Origin: Tubulanus polymorphus
Lineage: Eukaryota > Nemertea > Palaeonemertea > Tubulaniformes > Tubulanidae
Length of the DNA stretch: 64,000 nt
Assembly (NCBI RefSeq): GCF_964204645.1
Contig: NC_134025.1
Coordinates: 30,596,001 to 30,660,000 of the forward strand
Direction of reading: 5' to 3'
In this document: positions 57,101 to 64,000 of the stretch, in pieces
Numbering within the stretch: the first letter of the stretch is position 1
Layout of the letters: each line of letters opens with the position of its first letter
Made by a program: the position numbers and the translations under genes
The notes under the pieces: model-generated
What the model was told of the DNA's origin: nothing
Database searches by the model: none
Seen by the model: the letters and a program-made list of their open reading frames with translations, nothing else

Positions 57101-57780
57101 AATAGGAAATAAGTAAAATTAAACACATACAACTGTGGAACTAAATCAAAAGTCAAATCAAACCCACACAACTGTCGAACTGGTTCCAGAGTCAAATGAA
57201 ATTCACACAATTGCCAAATTGGGCTCAGAGTAAAAATTGTTACAGAATTTAAACAGTTTACTCAGTTGTACATGTTAATACATGGGAGATTTAGTATAGA
57301 ATGGTTTTATGAAGGGTAGAGAGAGAACACTGACACTCGGTCCTGTATCACGTAGATGATTAGTTTTCTTATTTCACCACAAATACTGCTGGTAGTTTCA
57401 ACTATAATTTTATTTATTACTAACTAACCAGATAGATATTATTGTACGTGATTTTGGGGATGCGATGATTATATTTTTCTGCACCAATCTCTCTATTTCT
57501 CTCTCTTGTTAAATCTATGTGTTTAAGATGGCTGTCTCTCTCTGTCTCTCTGTGTCATTGTTCTCTGAACTGTAGTAATTCGATTCAAATTGTGTATCAT
57601 TTGTCATCATTATTATTATTATTATTATTAAACAGTCGTCAAATTGAAGATGAATAAAAGTCAAGTATAGAATATATGTTATTTTTGTAAGCAGAAATAT
57701 TAAAAATACATTTAAATACTAACGAAGATATATTTATATTTCGTTACTTGTTGATTTGTTTTTAGGTTCCATTAATCTGA
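54137..57780. other. Probable long RPS6KA 3' UTR and downstream sequence
   Basis: AT-rich sequence without a convincing open frame. The trinucleotide run (ATT)n near 57610-57630 and an AATAAA at 57653-57658 could mark the end of a 3.5-kb 3' UTR; earlier ends are possible. A B-box-like GGGTTCGAGCCTC lies near 54242. Copies of the dispersed CACAACTGTGGAACT motif cluster at 57130-57230. Confidence 0.4.
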
Positions 57781-57784
57781 TATT

Positions 57785-57960
57785 GGGTCATTCATTTATT
57801 ACGTACGCATTAGGGGAGGGGGCAGGGGGAGGGGGAGGGGTCAGTGCAGTTGCGTACTGTAATGCTTAATGTATATGAAAAAATGGCTGATTTTGCGTAC
57901 AGAGGGGGAGGGGGGTTGAAAAAGTCAAATTTCATGCGTACGTAATAAATGAATGATCCC
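57785..57960. mobile_element. 176-bp MITE with ~26-bp terminal inverted repeats
   Basis: The left end starts GGGTCATTCATTTATTACGT and the complement of the right end starts GGGATCATTCATTTATTACG; both continue to ACGTACGCAT. Inside each end the strand is G-rich (GGGGAGGGGGCAGGGGGAGG on the left, GGGGGAGGGGGG on the right). There is no coding capacity. The target-site duplication is unclear and the superfamily is not assigned. Confidence 0.75.
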
Positions 57961-58056
57961 TATCTGCATCCATTAGGACATCAACTATCTCGACCTCGTA
58001 ATGATCATGTGGTACAAATCAATTGACCAACCCTCTATCTATGAACGTACTCGTCA

Positions 58057-58148
58057 CAGGCGCCATCTAGAAATGCGAACCAACTCGACGTACGTGCCTC
58101 AAATATTCTGATCAAGTTGTCCTACTGTTATGTACGCCATCTGGTGGG
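58057..58148 (-). promoter_or_regulatory. Pair of CTCF-like motifs
   Basis: On the minus strand, CTAGATGGCGCCTG (58057-58070) and CCCACCAGATGGCGTA (58133-58148) match the animal CTCF core (CCASYAGRKGGCRS), the second closely. Both have the same orientation and lie 63 bases apart. Function is inferred from motif only. Confidence 0.35.
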
Positions 58149-59743
58149 ATATCTGCTAACAACCCTTGAAGTTCTACTGTTCCCCTGAAGAAACAACTGT
58201 TAGACATCAATCATCATTTTACTCGCTTGAGTCGTCATAGTTGGTGACAATTGTTACCTTAACGAGTAATGTGATGAGTTACCCGATTCCTAACATGATG
58301 AAATACAGTCAACCCCCCATTTACTACCACCCCCGCCTACCGCCAGGTTTTCTCAATGTACATCTCAATACAAATACATAATAAACCCCCCCCCCGATAT
58401 ACCGCCATACTCTCTATACCATCAAAGTCATTCTGCACCAAGTGGGCTGGCTGTATACTGGTCCCGAGTGTGCTACTTAGTGAAGATTAAATAAGAGATA
58501 CCCGTCTCACTCCACAGTCATAAGCTGTATTCGTAGGTGATGTTCATTAAGCCAGGATTTAAGTCAACTAGTGAAACAAATAGCAAATAGAAATTTCGAT
58601 GAAAGGCCTTTTGAATTAGTCACTCCCGCACTAGAATATTCTGCCAGTTATCTGGTCTTACTGTGGAACCTTTAAAATCAAATTTGAATCTATTAGACTA
58701 AGTCTTAATTTTGTATCAAATCGATAATTTGATGTCAAGTTTTCCACACCGAGCTCGAAGCTTGCGCCATTTCATGTAAAATGCAGAGATTAAATAGGAT
58801 TATTGTGCCATACTAAAATAGCTCAATGAGTTTATGAGTCTATGGTTAGTCAGGGGTTGACCCAAGTATAAGTATTATACAATAGTTCGATCAGTAGCTG
58901 AATGCCTATCATCATTTGTCATCTGAAATCTTGGACAGATTTGGAAAATCTAGAGAGATTTTATAGTATATGTCTCGTAGTTTTATTCTTAGAACTCCGA
59001 GCAGTACCCGGTTCATGATTTCTTTTATACATGTTTTACTAATTTTACATTTTCAGCTATCTTTATAAACAAGACTGATTAACAAGTGCAAAACTAATAA
59101 ACCGGTGAATGAGACATGACATGTACCGGTAAAAACTTCCTGTCGGTCAGTAATAAAACCAATGGTCAATCTAACTGTTTAATATACCCTCAATGTACCT
59201 TCACACCGTGGTCAATCCGTCGTGCCCTCGGTTACCCAGACAAACCCGAGTTCAAACAGATATCTATAAACAATGATAATACTAGAAATGGACACAAAAA
59301 TGACAAATAGTCACTTTAAAGCCACAAGAGATGACACAATGCATTATAGTGAGTCTATATTCAGCAAATGATTTCGGTCAGAGAAAGCACAAAGTGAAAT
59401 TGTGTCATTAATGTAACTGTGTATGGACATTATTCTTCATTGAATGTGACATTTATAACGGGAGTTAATGAACATTGTGGTGTATTCCGATCTCCCACTC
59501 TCTTGCCCTCCACTCTCCCACTCTCTCTCCCTCTCTCTTGCCCTCCACTCTCCCACTCTCTCCCTCCTCTATCTGCCCCCTATCCCATGTACAGGGACAA
59601 AACATACCAACAATTAATGCCAATATTTAACCCGATAACTACAAACTACATCGGCAAACAATTTTTGGAGTTCCACTTTTAAGTGAAAAACATTGAATAG
59701 AACACGAACATGTAATAAATAGACTACAGACAAACTCAATCAT

Positions 59744-59748
<5 letters not shown>

Positions 59749-59815
<67 letters not shown>
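59749..59815. repeat. AT dinucleotide microsatellite
   Basis: About 33 AT units, uninterrupted. Confidence 0.97.
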
Positions 59816-59817
<2 letters not shown>

Positions 59818-62800
59818 GTCATTTTGAAAGTCATCTCTGTTTTGGTGTTAAGTCCTCGGCATAATGACGGTCACAAATACAACAACTGAAGTGAGTCTGA
59901 CTGCACTTAAACAAGAAAGTTCTTCTAGATCAGGAAAAACCAGGTTGAATAATGTGTGTTGATGATTCACGGGGAGATAAATTCCATGAATACATTTTAT
60001 AATATTTACAAGATGTTCACAGATAACTGTGTTCATCTCTACAAACATCCGAAACCTCAACTTGTACACCTGCGACTATAGTTAAGTGAATGTTTCAAAC
60101 TGACAAAGTAGTTTCCAAAGTCAATACATAATCTCTGAATTCTTTAGTCTTGAAATGATTTCATGACAACATAATTCTTTAGTCTTGAAATGATTTCATG
60201 ACTACATTACTTGTAAATCTGATGAATTCAATTTCAACTCAAACTATTTGATACTATATAAGTTCCATCATACAACAACTGGACTAACTTTCAAAATAAA
60301 TTAATAGCCTACTTCTTATTTTCAATACGCTATGAGTCTTTGTCAGATTGACTATAAAACTAAGATTGTCTTGATTGGTCTTAAATCTAATCTAAGCCAG
60401 TACCATGGAACAGAGGAGGTCTACATGTGAATTCATTTTAGCAGGATTGAAGGCAATGAATAGTCAGAGTACGTATGACCTGAAATATAAATAAATCATG
60501 GAAAATTACGAATAATGTATCAATTCACACTAAATACAGATCCCTGTCACATGTCACTATCATTTCACTACAAATATAACTATAAGCTGTGATGATCTTG
60601 TAAGATCTATGACTCTCGTGCCATATTTGGAATGGTCACATACATCATTATGTAAGCTGTTTATGAATTCTAGGAAATTCATCAAACTTGTCAATAATAA
60701 TGACATCTATCCAAAAATAGACATCCCTGATGGCTTAGAATTTGTTCATCTGATTTATGATCGTCCGCCTTCACACGCATTAAGAACTTCAGACCTTCCC
60801 CCAGCCCCAGCCCCAGCCCCAGCCCCAGCCCCAGCCCCAGCATCATTTCTTATTGAAAATTAACTTTGAATTTACACCTGACAAGCACAATTTATGTTTG
60901 TTGAAGAAGTCTAAAGGTTTTATTCCAAGCTGCAGCAGATTGAGCACCTTTGTTTCTATTTATGATATCATTAATTCTATTCACTTCTATATTTAGTAGA
61001 AGCTGAGAAATGTCTCTGTAAAATAATCTCGTATATAGATGAGAATGGTTTGAGGCTAAGAAATATTGTGTAGGATTAAATTAACCATCATCGCTTTGAA
61101 AACGTTCAGCAAATGATGCTCAGAAAATTAGTTTATTTTGAAAAACTCGCAGCAGTAGAGCAGTAATTTAGTTACTTATAGTGACTGAACCTGACGCCTC
61201 CGAGCTGCCCGCGTCCGACCTGCCTCCAAGCTGTATGAACAGGACTTTGTAAATATTTGCCTGAATAAGATATGACAGCACCTGATATACAGCAGCTACC
61301 CCCTCCCCCTCCCCCATACTGCAGCTACCCCTCCCCCTCCCCCAATACCGAAATACAGCTGCCCCCATAATACTGAGAGTCCTATCTTATAGAAACCATT
61401 CAAAATCTAACTCATTCATACTTGGTGTATGAAGAGGACTTTTAGGCTCTGATGATTTTTGGATTAAGTTCAAGATTAGTACAACTTTCACGGCTCTATA
61501 GTTTTCAAAGGGCACTAAATAACTGTAAACTGTTTTAAGGCCTAATTTAACAAATAAACCCAGGGTCCACTTCTGAAGGGGAGTTTTTTTCATTTATTTT
61601 AGAATGCTGAACTTTATTGAATATGATTTTTTGCAATCTCTATTAGTTGCAATTCACGATTCTAAACTCTCTCTATTTCTGGCTCCCTTTAAATAGAATC
61701 TTCTTTGTACAATCACACCGGAATGCATGAAATTAGCCTCAAATATCGAGACAGAATCTTGATAGCCTGAGGGGGATCGGTAACTAAGAACAATCGACAA
61801 AGTTCCTCTCTAAAATATCAGCCGTAATGTGTGGGAGGTAAAAACAGATATCACAATTAACAGCATGATTCGTTTCTGGAGAAAATTTAGTTTGCGAAAT
61901 GAAAAATGAGCGTCTATTGATAAAGAATCGATGGAAGATCGTTGATTTGAAAATGATTTTGTGCCGCTTGTTCCGAGTGTTTTAGTAACTGAAAATCAAT
62001 AAACAAATTAAATATGGCTACTATATGACTAGGTTAAACTGATTCTTGTGCACTTTACGAAAAAATCTTTAAAAAATTCAACGATACTCCCTATATGACT
62101 TGGTTAGACTGATTCTTATCATTGAAATTTGATGTTGCTGCTATGACATAAATGTCAATAGATTCTAATGATCTAATGCAAAAATCCTTTAGAACTAGAT
62201 ATAAATTCAATAAGGCTGCAATACGACTCGGTTAGTCTGATTCCTAAAAATTTGATATTGCTGCCCTATAATTAAAATACACTAAATTAGTTAGAACTTA
62301 TTGATCCAGTGCCTCCTTTAGAAATAGATATTAATGCAATATGACTGCTATATGACTCGGTTAGATTTTTATGAGTGAATGAGAAAAATCTCAGTCGAGT
62401 ACATTTCGTATAAAAACAGTAAATGAACTGCGTTATATAAAAACAATTGTCTATGCCAAACACGAATTCAACTAATGACGTCTCCACAACTTACAAATAT
62501 CTACTCATCAACATTGTTAATGATTTCATAAACTAGATTACACGTTCAAATATACATCAAACAATTGCAGTTCCACTCATCAAAAAACCTGTATACATCA
62601 AGGCGTAATCAGGCTTCCACTTACAAAAAATACTTCAGATTCAGGGACGTGTTTAGAGGTTTTGATTAACTTAGTCTTATGATGAATACACTAACCCCGG
62701 TACATGACCGGTTTAATTCATGAAACTAACTACCTTCTTATTCAATATGAAATTCTAATTCTTCGTTACAAACGTGACAAACAAAAAAACCTGTATCAAT

Positions 62801-63221
62801 GAAAAATATAATTCAAAAGGGCTGCCAGTCAGCCAGTTGGGTAATTTTCTAATCGTCAATGAATATAAAGTACAAGCACGAATTAACGAATTAACTATCA
62901 CAGTCATGTTCCGTTTTTTTAAATCGAATCTAGGGTTTTGATTATTTCACGGCTCTCAAGCAGCATGTCCAATGTTATATATATATATATATATATGTGT
63001 GTGTATTTAATTGATTTACCACACAGCAGACCTCACCTTATAACATCAACCGTATCGGAAAAATGAAGCCTACACGAGTTATTCTCCCTCTCTCCCTCTC
63101 CTCTCTCTCTCCTCCAACCAGGTGCATTTATGATGGAGTTATTAGATTTTCATTGCATGCATTAACAGTTCTACTCTTCTCAACAGTATGAGAGTTAATC
63201 ACACAGAAATCAATAACCAGT

Positions 63222-63461
<240 letters not shown>

Positions 63462-64000
63462 AGCATCTTTATAACTGGAAACACGCTATAATGAGAACCT
63501 GCTCACAGATTCTTGTCAGAGCAAGTCATTTGGTGACTGCCTTCGCAAGTTTGCAGGCTAATCCAATAATTTTTGCGCAACCGGAGACAAAATGCGTTGA
63601 CACAATGATGCGTGGGGACTGGCGTGCAGCTTAACATCATGGATGGATACAATGATAACCGCTCGCGTTTGGTCAGTTGAACAACACATGGCAAACAACG
63701 ACGGTGAACTGCTTCTTCACGATGATGACGACTACGGCGCTAACGCTGCTCGAGATGTTTGTCGAATTCTAACATCGTCGAAACATTAATGTGTTGTTAA
63801 AAGACAAACGACTTCTACTACTATACACCGACGACTACGACATTATCTGATCACGGTGACTACTGCTGTGTGTGCTGAGCTACTGTTACAACGCTGCTGG
63901 CTCTCCCTGAAAAATTTAAACATAGTTGTTTTTTTTTCACGTCGGAGAGAGAGAGAGAGAGATGATCTCGTCTAAATGCGAGATGAGTGCTGTTTAGAGA

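Noticed and set aside
59116-59310. 64-residue open frame
   Set aside because: No domain, low-quality composition and no splice context.
60609-60863. 84-residue frame with a Pro-Ala run
   Set aside because: The run comes from a CCCCAG hexamer repeat; the rest has no similarity and no splice support.
63689-63790. 33-residue frame (MANNDGELLLHDDDDYGANA...)
   Set aside because: Composition is protein-like but it is too short, without a partner exon or family; might be a leader exon of a gene beyond the window, but this cannot be supported.

Overview
The window is eukaryotic, AT-rich nuclear DNA. It carries nine multi-exon protein-coding genes with short introns and many simple and interspersed repeats. 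The gene set (myosin VI, a CFAP161 ciliary protein, a single-type RSK kinase, DPY19L3, RMI1, PPIL3) is animal. Intron-rich orthologues plus tRNA-like and MITE-like repeats suit a spiralian invertebrate, most likely a mollusc or close relative. The phylum is an inference, because no lineage marker such as rRNA is present.

Layout, left to right. 1-1907 (+): last three exons of myosin VI (cargo-binding tail). 4576-13044 (+): a 15-exon gene for an unrecognised EF-hand-like protein (573 aa as modelled), with a possible antisense exon in intron 8. 14314-18423 (+): a 7-exon amino-acid transporter of the AAAP family (479 aa). 21021-29845 (+): an 11-exon gene for a 1872-aa membrane-anchored protein. 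One 4-kb exon encodes a very long Thr/Pro/Lys/Arg repeat stalk and the first fibronectin type II (FN2) domain; nine small phase 1-1 exons encode nine more FN2 domains. 30383-33229 (+): RMI1. 33475-34345: a 40-bp minisatellite. 34565-35666 (-): PPIL3. 36092-42862 (+): DPY19L3, with two alternative homologous first exons. 43870-45074 (-): CFAP161. 45528-54136 (+): RPS6KA (p90 RSK, 755 aa). 54137-64000: no gene recognised beyond the probable long RSK 3' UTR; it holds a MITE, CTCF-like motifs and large microsatellites.

Most exon boundaries were set by hand from splice motifs, reading-frame phase and family conservation. For every complete gene the modelled coding length is a multiple of three, which is an internal check. 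PPIL3/DPY19L3 and CFAP161/RPS6KA are divergent pairs that may share promoters, and DPY19L3/CFAP161 are convergent. The genes do not form a pathway.

The most distinctive locus is the FN2 gene. Its stalk is about 1000 residues of 12- and 10-residue repeats rich in Thr and basic residues. FN2 domains 3-6 match domains 7-10 in order, which points to duplication of a four-exon cassette. Nine of its FN2 exons lie between two direct copies of a ~290-bp sequence.
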